DNA of 7,835 bases from Clostridiales bacterium (lineage in GTDB: Bacteria; Bacillota; Clostridia; Tissierellales; Sedimentibacteraceae): the NCBI GenBank assembly GCA_003457065.1, contig DMJQ01000017.1, forward strand, positions 2,703-10,537, given 5' to 3'. This document shows positions 1-5,966 of this stretch, in pieces. Position 1 is the stretch's first letter. Every line of letters begins with the position of its first letter. The notes under the pieces were generated by a model, which saw nothing but the letters and a program-made list of their open reading frames with translations, was not told where the DNA came from and searched no databases. The translations under genes and the position numbers were made by a program.

Positions 1-518
1 ATCATCCCTATGTATGCATTTTCCTTTTTAATTATGTTCTCCAGACACACCTGATCATATCGATGTCCTCTGGTAACAATTATAAAAAATGTTCCGTCAT
101 CACCTTTTATTTTGTCTAACGCTTTTTCAAAAGGCTCGTAAATAACTTTGTCGGCTCCGGCAGCTTTGGCGTTATTTACAAATTCCAGCCTGTCATCAAT
201 AACCGTCACCGGCAAATCCAACAATCTGCACATTTTAACGATAGCAATCGAAACATGTCCGGCACCGCAAACCACTGCATTGTAATTATGTCTTAAAAAT
301 TCAACGAATATTTTCTCTCCGTCAGCTGAGACAATCCCGCTTTTTTTATTTGCAGGAATTAATGCGGTTACACTTTCACAGTTTATTTTATCATCCGAGT
401 AAATTACTTCACCTCCTGAAAGAATCAGCTTTGAACCGGTTTTTTCACCCGTTAAATATGTAAATACCACGTTTTCTCTGCTGCCATCCAATTGCTGCAG
501 TACTTTATAAAATTCCAT
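1..518 (-). CDS. XdhC-family protein (molybdenum hydroxylase maturation type), 3' end cut by window edge
   Basis: The visible 172 codons run from an ATG at 518 off the left edge, with AGGTGA five bases upstream of the start. Residues 1-75 resemble a shortened XdhC/CoxI N-terminal region (VFTYLTGEKTGSKLILSGGE near 18-37). From about residue 93 there is a Rossmann-like segment: AVVCGAGHVSIAIVKMCRLL, then VTVIDDRLEFVNNAKAAGAD and IIVTRGHRYDQVCLENII, ending in AYIGM. The GAGHV, IDDR and RGH..D..CL motifs are hallmarks of the XdhC C-terminal domain. In characterised relatives this protein inserts or sulfurates the molybdenum cofactor of xanthine dehydrogenase-type hydroxylases in the cytoplasm. 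No hydroxylase subunit is in the window; it may lie beyond the left edge. The family is clear, the specific partner is not. A good promoter lies at 578-606. Confidence 0.88.
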   Translation of the reverse strand, partial: MEFYKVLQQLDGSRENVVFTYLTGEKTGSKLILSGGEVIYSDDKINCESVTALIPANKKSGIVSADGEKIFVEFLRHNYNAVVCGAGHVSIAIVKMCRLLDLPVTVIDDRLEFVNNAKAAGADKVIYEPFEKALDKIKGDDGTFFIIVTRGHRYDQVCLENIIKKENAYIGM

Positions 519-577
519 AAATTTCACCTGCCATATTTTATTAACAAAAATTTTTATTAAGTATTAATACAATATTA

Positions 578-606
578 ATTATAAATGCGGCACAATAATA
601 TTACAA
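578..606 (-). promoter_or_regulatory. Predicted sigma-A promoter of the XdhC-family gene
   Basis: On the minus strand there is TTGTAA (606-601), a 17-base spacer, then TATAAT (583-578). Transcription would start near 571, leaving a leader of about 52 bases. A perfect 10-base palindrome, GTATTAATAC (561-570), sits at the predicted start and could be an operator, though it is AT-rich. Confidence 0.55.
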
Positions 607-612
607 TACCAA

Positions 613-653
613 AAGCAAAAAAGTAAAAACATTGAGCTTTTACTTTTTTGTTT
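613..653 (-). terminator. AT-rich hairpin terminator after the small-protein gene
   Basis: The arms 616-628 and 638-650 pair perfectly over 13 bases, with one mismatch and one closing C-G pair inward, and a loop around 631-635. The hairpin lies 15 bases beyond the stop of the 53-codon gene and just upstream of the XdhC promoter, so it probably separates the two units. The stem is nearly all A-T, and T-rich bases follow on both strands, so it could act in both directions. Confidence 0.5.
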
Positions 654-664
654 GTATTTTATCT

Positions 665-826
665 TTATTTTTGCTGATGATCTATTTTGTTCTGATAATT
701 ATCATCTTTTAATCCAAACACCGCTCGTGCACTTTCTGCCTGTGGATTGTGTGTTATATGCTTGGAGCGAAATTTACCGTCTTCTTTCTTATTGTTTTTA
801 GTGCTTTTCATTTTGCTTTCTGTCAT
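665..826 (-). CDS. Small basic hydrophilic protein, 53 aa (possible CPC_1213-like family)
   Basis: An ATG at 826 is preceded by AAGGAG six bases away, and the frame runs 53 codons to a TAA at 665-667, followed by a hairpin terminator. The product is lysine-rich at the N-terminus (MTESKMKSTKNNKKEDGKF) and then carries SKHITHNPQAESARAVFGLK around residues 21-40. It has no signal peptide, no membrane segment and no cysteine. The KEDGKF and NPQAESAR.VFG segments resemble a short conserved clostridial protein family that I recall as CPC_1213; this is from memory and unconfirmed. Its function is unknown to me. The strong ribosome site, the codon use and the terminator argue that it is real. It is divergent from the MATE gene. 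Confidence 0.8.
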   Translation of the reverse strand: MTESKMKSTKNNKKEDGKFRSKHITHNPQAESARAVFGLKDDNYQNKIDHQQK

Positions 827-1002
827 ATCTTTCTCCTTAACAACCGTTATGTCGTGTTACATTAAAAAAATTTGTGTTCTATGTCATTTATATTTTTACC
901 TGATTCATATTTTTGATACTTATACTTATTTACCAGCAAATTTATTTTTTTCCGCTCAACAAATTTAATTTTTGAACGCCTTCTGGATATGAAGCTTTTT
1001 CG

Positions 1003-1055
1003 TTCAATTGACTTGCCAATATTTTTCATATATAATTATGGGCATGTCAATTGAA
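1003..1055. repeat. 15-base inverted repeat enclosing the MATE promoter (candidate operator pair)
   Basis: The left arm TTCAATTGACTTGCC (1003-1017) and the right arm GGCATGTCAATTGAA (1041-1055) are reverse complements with one mismatch in 15. They are separated by 23 bases containing the -10 box. Each arm also contains the 8-base palindrome TCAATTGA (1004-1011 and 1047-1054). The palindrome centres are 43 bp apart, about four helical turns, so bound dimers would face the same side. The left arm overlaps the -35 box and the right arm the predicted transcription start, as expected for a repressor operator. Confidence 0.7.
1008..1036 (+). promoter_or_regulatory. Near-consensus sigma-A promoter of the MATE transporter
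   Basis: TTGACT (1008-1013), a 17-base spacer and TATAAT (1031-1036) match the housekeeping promoter at 11 of 12 positions. Transcription would start near 1043, giving a leader of only about 26 bases before the ATG at 1069. TGAGGT (1057-1062) is the ribosome site, six bases from the start. Confidence 0.85.
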
Positions 1056-1068
1056 ATGAGGTAATTTT

Positions 1069-2463
1069 ATGGAATACGTAAATCCGCTTGGTGAAGAAAA
1101 AATTTCGAAACTTCTTTGGAAATTTTCACTCCCGGCAATTGTCGGAATGATGGTTAATGCCCTGTACAATGTGGTCGACAGAATATATATAGGCAACAGT
1201 GCAGATTTGGGCTCAAACGGCATAGCAGGCATAACAATCGCATTTCCAATAATGATAATACTGCTGGCTGTGGGAATACTTTTCGGTATCGGAGGAGCTA
1301 CTCTTTTTTCGATGAAATTAGGCGAAAAGAAACCGGATGAAGCAGAAAACGCACTTGGCAATGCTTTTGTAATGTTAATATTATCCGGCATTATGATTAC
1401 AATTATAGGGCAGATTTTTCTGAAACCATTATTGATATTTTTCGGTGCCGACAAGGAAATTTTGCCGTATTCCATCGAATATATGAGAATCATATTGTTT
1501 GGTGCCGTTTTTCAGATAATAGGAATAGGACTGAACAACTTTATACGTGCGGACGGAAATCCTAAGACATCCATGCTTACAATGTTTTTCGGTGCAGGTG
1601 TCAATATTGTTTTAGACCCCATATTTATTTACGGCTTTAAAATGGGAATGGCGGGAGCCGCTTTGGCTACCATAATTTCGCAGTTTTGTTCTGCAATATG
1701 GGTTATGATGTATTTCAGAGGAAAGAAAAGCCATCATAAATTAAAAATCAAAAATATCAAGCCGAATATTCACGTAATAATAAAAATAGCATCGCTTGGT
1801 ATGCCTAACTTTTCGATGCAATTTGTCAACAGTATCTTAAATGCCGTATTAAATAAAAGCTTAATGTTTTATGGCGGCAATATAGCCATATCCGGCATGG
1901 GAATCATAAACAGCATCCAGACCATATTGATTATGCCTGTTATTGGACTGAATCAGGGAGTTCAGCCTATAATAAGTTTTAATTACGGCGCACAAAAATA
2001 TGCCAGGGTAAAAGATGCGGAGGCGCTTGCATTGAAAGCAGCTACTGCAGTTGTTACCGTGGGCTTTATAATTACAAAATTATTTCCGGGGCAATTAATA
2101 TCAATGTTTAATCGTGAGCCGAACCTTGTTGAATTCGGAAGCTATGCGTTACAGGCATGGTTTTTATGCCTTCCGGTGGTAGGTTTTCAGATTATATCGT
2201 CAAATTTTTTCCAGGCAATCGGGAAGTACAAGACAGCCATGATATTAACATTGACAAGACAGGTCATTCTCCTTATACCGGCTGTTTTAATACTGCCAAG
2301 ATTCTGGGGTATTAAAGGATTGCTGCATGCGGCACCTCTTGCCGATGCCGGTTCATTTATATTAACTGGCATTTGTTTTATCAGAACCATAAAGAAATTG
2401 GGTCACGAAGACGAAGGCAAGAATTCCGAATCAGTATTCTCAGATACTAAAATAAAAAATTAA
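1069..2463 (+). CDS. MATE family multidrug/cation efflux transporter (MepA/NorM-like)
   Basis: This is a 464-residue polytopic membrane protein, the usual MATE length, with hydrophobic segments spread across two homologous halves separated by a basic loop near residues 218-232. Family features include LLWKFSLPAIVGMMVNALYN (15-34) leading into VVDRIYIG with an acidic D37, the segment NNFIRADGNPKTSM (156-169) followed by VNIVLDPIFIYGF (178-190), and in the second half LNQGVQPIISFNYGA (294-308). MATE proteins export drugs or metabolites from the cytoplasm in exchange for Na+ or H+. The order of motifs resembles the MepA-like branch, but the substrate cannot be read from sequence. The gene stands alone, with its own promoter enclosed by an inverted repeat, so it is probably repressor-controlled, as is common for efflux pumps. 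No regulator gene is adjacent. Confidence 0.93.
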   Translation: MEYVNPLGEEKISKLLWKFSLPAIVGMMVNALYNVVDRIYIGNSADLGSNGIAGITIAFPIMIILLAVGILFGIGGATLFSMKLGEKKPDEAENALGNAFVMLILSGIMITIIGQIFLKPLLIFFGADKEILPYSIEYMRIILFGAVFQIIGIGLNNFIRADGNPKTSMLTMFFGAGVNIVLDPIFIYGFKMGMAGAALATIISQFCSAIWVMMYFRGKKSHHKLKIKNIKPNIHVIIKIASLGMPNFSMQFVNSILNAVLNKSLMFYGGNIAISGMGIINSIQTILIMPVIGLNQGVQPIISFNYGAQKYARVKDAEALALKAATAVVTVGFIITKLFPGQLISMFNREPNLVEFGSYALQAWFLCLPVVGFQIISSNFFQAIGKYKTAMILTLTRQVILLIPAVLILPRFWGIKGLLHAAPLADAGSFILTGICFIRTIKKLGHEDEGKNSESVFSDTKIKN

Positions 2464-2530
2464 AGGCACTGCCGCCGTCATAAAAATTTCCTTGAATGAC
2501 GGCGGACAATACAGATGTAGCAGCACCTTT
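2462..2530. terminator. Nested hairpin terminator between the convergent MATE and fbp genes
   Basis: A perfect 10-bp GC-rich inner stem, CCGCCGTCAT (2472-2481) with ATGACGGCGG (2496-2505), closes a 14-base loop. An outer stem pairs 2462-2466 with 2526-2530 and 2469-2471 with 2521-2523 around a small internal mismatch. On the minus strand the outer stem is followed by a T-rich run inside the end of the MATE gene; on the plus strand the T residues lie in the outer arm. It begins immediately at the MATE stop codon and probably serves both genes. Confidence 0.7.
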
Positions 2531-2562
2531 TACTTAAAAAATATTATCTTATTTATTTTTTT

Positions 2563-4560
2563 CTAAACCTGTTCTTTAATCAATCCTATTCTGTAAGCAT
2601 CCAAAAGCATTTCCAAATCCTTGATCTGTGCTTTGAGCTGTTCTCCGTTATCAGTATCGCCAACTCTCTTTCTTTCCACTTCTTTTTCCAAAACCATTGT
2701 GGTAGAATGAATGTCTTTTTCCTCTTCAATTGCTTTCTGAGTCGATTCAAACGGATCATGTGAAACAAGCAAAAGACCGTAAGAATTATAAATCAACGTA
2801 TATCCCGCGATACCTGTAGTACCCTGGTACGCTCTTGAAAAACCTCCGTCAATAACCAAGAGTTTGCCATTTGCCTTGATAGGGCTTTCTCCGTTCTTGC
2901 TTTTGACCGGCACATGGCCGTTTATTATATGTGAACACTCAGGATTCAATCCAAATTCCTCAAAAATTGTTCTGCACATTTTTTCGCTGTCTTCCATTTT
3001 AAAATACGGATTCTTCTTCTCTTTGTGTGTTTCTTTTTCATCTATAAAATATCTTTCAAATGTAGTCATTTTATCTTTGCCGAAAAGAGGAGAGTCAGGA
3101 CCGGTCCACAAATACCAGGTCATGTCCATGCCGTACAGCTTTCCATCAGGATTGTTTCTATGAAAATATCCTTCCCTTACAAGAATTTCAAGTCTGTCAA
3201 AGTATGCACTGCCGCTGTATTCTTTTCCCGACGAACCTATTTTAACTTTTTTAAAGGTTCCGTCTTCATTGACAGGAATGCATCCGTGGTAAAGAAGATT
3301 TGAATTTACTTTCAGATACATGCTGCCGTTTGATAAAAGAAACCTTATATGATTTTGCAGCTTTTCGCTGTTCAGGAATGAAGATTTTAATTTCTCTATC
3401 AGTTCCCTTTCTTCTTTTGTTAATTTATACGGATCTTTGGGATCTATGGTCGGGAAATGAGTATCGTTCAGCTTGTAGATCTTTCCGTACCAATTAATAG
3501 TTCCATCCTCATAATTTATTTTATTTAATAAAAGTCTGTCTTCCATGCAGAAATACGGACGTCTTTTAATTATTTCACCTTCCAGCTTAAACTGTATTAT
3601 GGAAATAGCTTTGTGCATTTTTGCAATAAGCTTTAAATCGTTATCACTGTAAGCAATATCAGTTTCAACCTTTGGCTTAAATTGAACACAGTCGTCATCT
3701 CCGTAAAATTCCATAGCAAACGTGGCAAGCGGAAGCATGTTGATTCCGTACCCGTCTTCAACCGTATCTAAATTTGCATACCTTGTGCATATTCTTATTA
3801 CCGTGGCTATGCAGGCTTCACTTCCGGAGGCTGCCCCCATCCACAGCACATCGTGATTTCCCCATTGAATGTCCACAGAATGGTAATTCATCAGTGTATC
3901 CATGACTTTATCCGCACCCGGTCCCCTATCAAAAATATCCCCTACAATGTGCAGCCTATCAATAACCAGTCTCTGAATTAATTTTGACATGGCTATTATA
4001 AATTCATCAGCTCTGCCGACTCTGATAATCGAGTTTATGATTTCACTGTAGTATTCTTCCTTGTCATATTCTTCCGGACCCTTGTGCATAAGTTCTTCAA
4101 TTATGTATGCGAATTCCTTGGGCAGTGCTTTTCTTACCTTCATGCGTGTGTACTTAAATGCTGCCTTTCGGCTTACGACTATAAGCCTGTAAATGGTTAT
4201 TTTGTACCAACCTTCGATATTTTCTTGCTCTTTGTGAATGATTTCCAGCTTCTGCTCCGGATAATAAATCAGGGTTGCAAGACTTTTTATATCCCTCTCA
4301 CTCATTATGTCACCGAAAACTTCGGTTATCTTTCTCTTTATGTTTCCTGAACCGTTCTTAAGCACGTGATTAAATGATTCATATTCCCCGTGAATATCAG
4401 ATAAAAAATGCTCTGTTCCTTTAGGAAGATTCAATATTGCCTGTAAATTGATAATTTCTGTACAACAGGAAGCAATAGAAGGAAATTGCTTGGACAGAAG
4501 CTTTAAATATCGCAGTTCGTCGTTTAAGTCACGTACTGCGTCCTCACTTGAATACTGCAT
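2563..4560 (-). CDS. fbp: Fructose-1,6-bisphosphatase, class III
   Basis: The 665-residue product hydrolyses fructose 1,6-bisphosphate to fructose 6-phosphate in gluconeogenesis, in the cytoplasm. It has the class III (Firmicutes) architecture and size, with calcineurin-like metallophosphatase motifs: [17 protein letters not shown] (D55, H57), [19 protein letters not shown] (D208, R212), [16 protein letters not shown] (N235, H236, D237), and later IINGHVPVK (H549) and [20 protein letters not shown] (from about 567). All the expected metal ligands seem present. The C-terminus is charged and probably helical (residues 608-660). The frame is open 23 codons further upstream to an ATG at 4629, but the ATG at 4560 is chosen because AAGGAG lies seven bases before it and homology begins soon after. 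It is convergent with the MATE gene, and its leader contains two candidate promoters and hairpins. Confidence 0.96.
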   Translation of the reverse strand: MQYSSEDAVRDLNDELRYLKLLSKQFPSIASCCTEIINLQAILNLPKGTEHFLSDIHGEYESFNHVLKNGSGNIKRKITEVFGDIMSERDIKSLATLIYYPEQKLEIIHKEQENIEGWYKITIYRLIVVSRKAAFKYTRMKVRKALPKEFAYIIEELMHKGPEEYDKEEYYSEIINSIIRVGRADEFIIAMSKLIQRLVIDRLHIVGDIFDRGPGADKVMDTLMNYHSVDIQWGNHDVLWMGAASGSEACIATVIRICTRYANLDTVEDGYGINMLPLATFAMEFYGDDDCVQFKPKVETDIAYSDNDLKLIAKMHKAISIIQFKLEGEIIKRRPYFCMEDRLLLNKINYEDGTINWYGKIYKLNDTHFPTIDPKDPYKLTKEERELIEKLKSSFLNSEKLQNHIRFLLSNGSMYLKVNSNLLYHGCIPVNEDGTFKKVKIGSSGKEYSGSAYFDRLEILVREGYFHRNNPDGKLYGMDMTWYLWTGPDSPLFGKDKMTTFERYFIDEKETHKEKKNPYFKMEDSEKMCRTIFEEFGLNPECSHIINGHVPVKSKNGESPIKANGKLLVIDGGFSRAYQGTTGIAGYTLIYNSYGLLLVSHDPFESTQKAIEEEKDIHSTTMVLEKEVERKRVGDTDNGEQLKAQIKDLEMLLDAYRIGLIKEQV

Positions 4561-4567
4561 AACACAT

Positions 4568-4573
4568 CTCCTT
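4568..4573 (-). promoter_or_regulatory. Ribosome binding site deciding the fbp start
   Basis: AAGGAG on the minus strand lies seven bases before the ATG at 4560. No comparable site precedes the in-frame ATG at 4629, which lies within the stem of an upstream dyad. Confidence 0.85.
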
Positions 4574-4612
4574 AATAAGGTATTCTCCATTAACGGATTA
4601 TAATTCACATAT

Positions 4613-4618
4613 ATTATA
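4613..4618 (-). promoter_or_regulatory. Proximal extended -10 element upstream of fbp
   Basis: On the minus strand TGA precedes TATAAT (4618-4613), an extended -10. At 17 bases spacing the -35 hexamer would be CCGATA, a poor match that lies inside the dyad 4626-4646. If used, the leader would be about 46 bases. The 13-base context (4612-4624) is repeated exactly at the distal promoter (4713-4725). Confidence 0.4.
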
Positions 4619-4625
4619 TCATAAG

Positions 4626-4646
4626 GCAAGCCGTTTATCGGCTTGC
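4626..4646. repeat. GC-rich dyad GCAAGCCG-N5-CGGCTTGC in the fbp upstream region
   Basis: A perfect 8-bp inverted repeat (4626-4633 with 4639-4646) has a five-base spacer. It covers the expected -35 region of the proximal fbp promoter. Neither strand has a T-run after it, so it is not a convincing terminator. It could be a protein-binding site or a leader hairpin in transcripts from the distal promoter. Confidence 0.5.
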
Positions 4647-4678
4647 TTCACACCGATACAATAAATACATGAAATCAG

Positions 4679-4698
4679 ATAAAACCGTTAGGTTTTAT
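4679..4698 (-). other. Leader hairpin upstream of fbp (possible weak terminator of the GGDEF gene)
   Basis: ATAAAACC (4679-4686) pairs perfectly with GGTTTTAT (4691-4698) around a four-base loop. It lies downstream of the distal fbp promoter, so it would be in the 5' leader. A poor T-tract follows on the minus strand, so terminator function is doubtful. The TAACGG on the minus strand (4690-4685) is complementary to CCGTTA nearer the fbp start (4596-4591). Confidence 0.35.
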
Positions 4699-4713
4699 AT
4701 CATCTTAGTATTT

Positions 4714-4741
4714 ATTATATCATAAATGTTATTAATGTCAT
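4714..4741 (-). promoter_or_regulatory. Predicted distal promoter of fbp
   Basis: ATGACA (4741-4736), a 16-base spacer and an extended -10, TGA-TATAAT with the hexamer at 4719-4714, match sigma-A consensus at 11 of 12 hexamer positions. The predicted start near 4707 gives an unusually long leader of roughly 147 bases with two hairpins. Confidence 0.6.
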
Positions 4742-4791
4742 ACACTATTATTGGAATCTTTCCTGTGGCAGTTATAACAGTCTGTTCAGTT

Positions 4792-5511
4792 TTAGATAAA
4801 AAATTTCTTTTTTCTTCTTTTTTCATTGTACATTTTTCTGTCAGCCAGCTGCAGCATCTGCTCCAATCCGCTGACATCATCGGAAAATGCCGCTCCGGCA
4901 CTGAATTCGATTGTTAATTCTTCATCAAGGCTTTTATTCTTTATATTTTTTCTTATTCTTTCAACTATTCCTTCAGCATCCGAAAGTTCTGCATTCGGCA
5001 GAATTATTATATACTCGTCGCCGCCGTAATGTATGGGGATATCATTTTCCCTGACCGAATCTCGAATTGCTTCCCCCAACATGGCAATTGCTTTATCACC
5101 CACAATGTGCCCGCGTAAATCATTGCATTCTTTCAAATTATCGATATCAATCACAATGAGCGAGTAAAATATCCCACCCGGCAGTTTTATGATACCGCTT
5201 TTTAAATGTTCCCAAAAATTCCGATTGTAAAGCCCCGTAGAAAAGTCTTTATACATATTGTTAGAATCTTCTACTTCCACAGTCACCACCCAAAATACTT
5301 TATTATCAATGCTCAGTCTATCTGCGGTCATAATATAATCATCAACTTCTTTTTTAACAAAGCCTCCTGTATTGAGCAGCGCCTTAATGTCCAGCATCCT
5401 AAGAAATCCTTTTATTAATTTTGTGTTATTTATGTTGCAGTAATAAATTTCACCATTTACACCCATCAACATAATAATCGTTTTAAAGGGTTGTTTTTCT
5501 ATGCCCTTCAC
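4792..5511 (-). CDS. GGDEF-domain protein, probable diguanylate cyclase with short N-terminal sensor domain
   Basis: The 239-residue soluble protein probably makes c-di-GMP from two GTP. A full GGDEF domain spans about residues 88-230: DFSTGLYNRNFW (89-100), IDIDNLKECNDLRGHIVGD (121-139) with the metal-binding aspartate, and HYGGDEYIIILP (161-172). The signature is GGDEY (163-167), with tyrosine in the usually phenylalanine position; the catalytic G-G-D-E is intact. An inhibitory RxxD site (R154-D157) lies exactly five residues before it, suggesting product feedback. Residues 1-87 have no membrane segment and look like a small alpha/beta, perhaps PAS-like, domain (IIMLMGVNGEIYYCNINNTK early, KVFWVVTVEVED late); this assignment is tentative. 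The start is a GTG with GGGAGGTG six bases upstream. It follows the 67-residue regulator gene by 79 bases on the same strand and may share its transcript; only a weak promoter (TTGTCG, 5565-5560) lies between. Confidence 0.9.
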   Translation of the reverse strand: MKGIEKQPFKTIIMLMGVNGEIYYCNINNTKLIKGFLRMLDIKALLNTGGFVKKEVDDYIMTADRLSIDNKVFWVVTVEVEDSNNMYKDFSTGLYNRNFWEHLKSGIIKLPGGIFYSLIVIDIDNLKECNDLRGHIVGDKAIAMLGEAIRDSVRENDIPIHYGGDEYIIILPNAELSDAEGIVERIRKNIKNKSLDEELTIEFSAGAAFSDDVSGLEQMLQLADRKMYNEKRRKKKFFI

Positions 5512-5590
5512 GCACTACACCTCCCAAACAAAATACATATAATCTATTAACCATATTTCCGACAATGCCGGACAGCTCTATCTCATGAAT

Positions 5591-5794
5591 CTATGATGAT
5601 TTTTCATGATCCATATCTAATATACTTCTAATATTTTCAATATACATATTTCCCGAGCGTTCTCCATATAAAATCATGCTCAGATAAGCATCTGATGTAC
5701 CAAGCTTTTTCGCCAGCGCTTTCTGAGACATATTTAAATCAGCTAATCTATTTTTAACGTTTAATCCAAAAGGAGTGAGTTTTCTTTTCTTCAT
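5591..5794 (-). CDS. Small XRE/Cro-like helix-turn-helix regulator, 67 aa
   Basis: The product is essentially one helix-turn-helix domain: RKLTPFGLNVKNRLADLNMS (4-23), then SQKALAKKLG as the first helix (23-32) and TSDAYLSMILYGERSG (33-48) carrying the recognition helix, with a short C-terminal helix. There is no sensor or dimerisation domain beyond this, as in phage Cro-type repressors and related chromosomal regulators. The ATG at 5794 has AAGGGGG 11 bases upstream, a rather long spacing. A good promoter lies at 5889-5917. It is divergent from a second XRE gene and co-directional with the GGDEF gene, so it may regulate itself, its divergent partner and the downstream cyclase. Confidence 0.85.
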   Translation of the reverse strand: MKKRKLTPFGLNVKNRLADLNMSQKALAKKLGTSDAYLSMILYGERSGNMYIENIRSILDMDHEKSS

Positions 5795-5829
5795 ATGCCT
5801 TCGTTCCCCCTTAAAAATATGCTCTCGTT

Positions 5830-5838
5830 TATCAGATA
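5830..5838. promoter_or_regulatory. Candidate operator TATCAGATA (left site)
   Basis: TATC-A-GATA is a 9-base dyad with an odd centre at 5834. The same dyad recurs centred at 5899, and the 10-base inverted copy (5830-5839 with 5894-5903) is exact. It lies in the leader of the small XRE gene, 36 bases upstream of its start. Confidence 0.45.
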
Positions 5839-5864
5839 TTTGTGATACAATATGTACAATTCGA

Positions 5865-5882
5865 TGAATAAAATTTAATCAT
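5865..5882. repeat. 18-base direct repeat, copy 1 (TGAATAAAATTTAATCAT)
   Basis: It matches 6371-6388 at 17 of 18 bases; the two copies flank the 126-residue XRE gene. The core reads as an imperfect dyad. It overlaps the predicted transcription start of the small XRE gene. The low complexity makes chance similarity possible. Confidence 0.4.
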
Positions 5883-5887
5883 AATCA

Positions 5888-5893
5888 TATAAT
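5888..5893 (+). promoter_or_regulatory. Candidate -10 element for the 126-aa XRE gene
   Basis: TATAAT on the plus strand overlaps the minus-strand -10 (5889-5894). There is no good -35: ATGAAT at 5864-5869 with an 18-base spacer is the best available. The promoter would therefore be weak or activator-dependent. Confidence 0.35.
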
Positions 5894-5917
5894 ATATCTG
5901 ATATAAGAGAAAGTCAA
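5889..5917 (-). promoter_or_regulatory. Predicted promoter of the small XRE gene (and perhaps the GGDEF gene)
   Basis: On the minus strand, TTGACT (5917-5912), a 17-base spacer and TATTAT (5894-5889) match at 10 of 12 positions. Most of a TATC-N-GATA dyad lies in the spacer. The start would be near 5882, leaving a leader of about 88 bases. Confidence 0.7.
5893..5905. promoter_or_regulatory. Candidate operator TATATCTGATATA (right site)
   Basis: A 13-base perfect dyad around a central T at 5899 fills part of the spacer and -10 of the minus-strand promoter and touches the plus-strand TATAAT. A protein bound here should block the small XRE promoter and possibly the divergent one. Its core is repeated 65 bases away at 5830-5838. 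Confidence 0.55.
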
Positions 5918-5954
5918 CATATCAATTATTTTTTCTCTTTTTTCAGAGATGTTC

Positions 5955-5960
5955 GGAGGT
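5955..5960 (+). promoter_or_regulatory. Ribosome binding site selecting a TTG start
   Basis: GGAGGT, within GGAGGTGAT, lies six bases before the TTG at 5967. The in-frame ATG at 5949 is upstream of this site and has no comparable signal, so the TTG is the better start. Confidence 0.85.
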
Positions 5961-5966
5961 GATTTC

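Noticed and set aside
747..968. 73-codon plus-strand frame rich in hydrophobic residues
   Set aside because: It is antisense to the well-supported small gene at 665-826, has no convincing ribosome site, and its composition reflects T-rich noncoding DNA.
1022..1050. Divergent minus-strand promoter using TTGACA in the right arm of the MATE inverted repeat
   Set aside because: The -35 (1050-1045) is perfect, but no acceptable -10 occurs at 16-18 bases; it arises from the symmetry of the repeat.
1047..1493. 148-codon minus-strand frame inside the MATE gene
   Set aside because: It is an antisense shadow of a clear MATE coding frame and has no family features.
4561..4629. 23-codon N-terminal extension of Fbp from an ATG at 4629
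   Set aside because: There is no ribosome site before that ATG and it lies in a GC-rich dyad; the ATG at 4560 has an ideal AAGGAG.
5559..5797. Prophage remnant suggested by the Cro-like gene pair
   Set aside because: No integrase, excisionase, attachment repeats or other phage genes are visible; XRE pairs also occur as ordinary chromosomal regulators or toxin-antitoxin partners.
5949..5966. ATG start for the 126-residue XRE regulator
   Set aside because: The strong GGAGGTGAT lies downstream of this ATG and is correctly spaced for the TTG at 5967.
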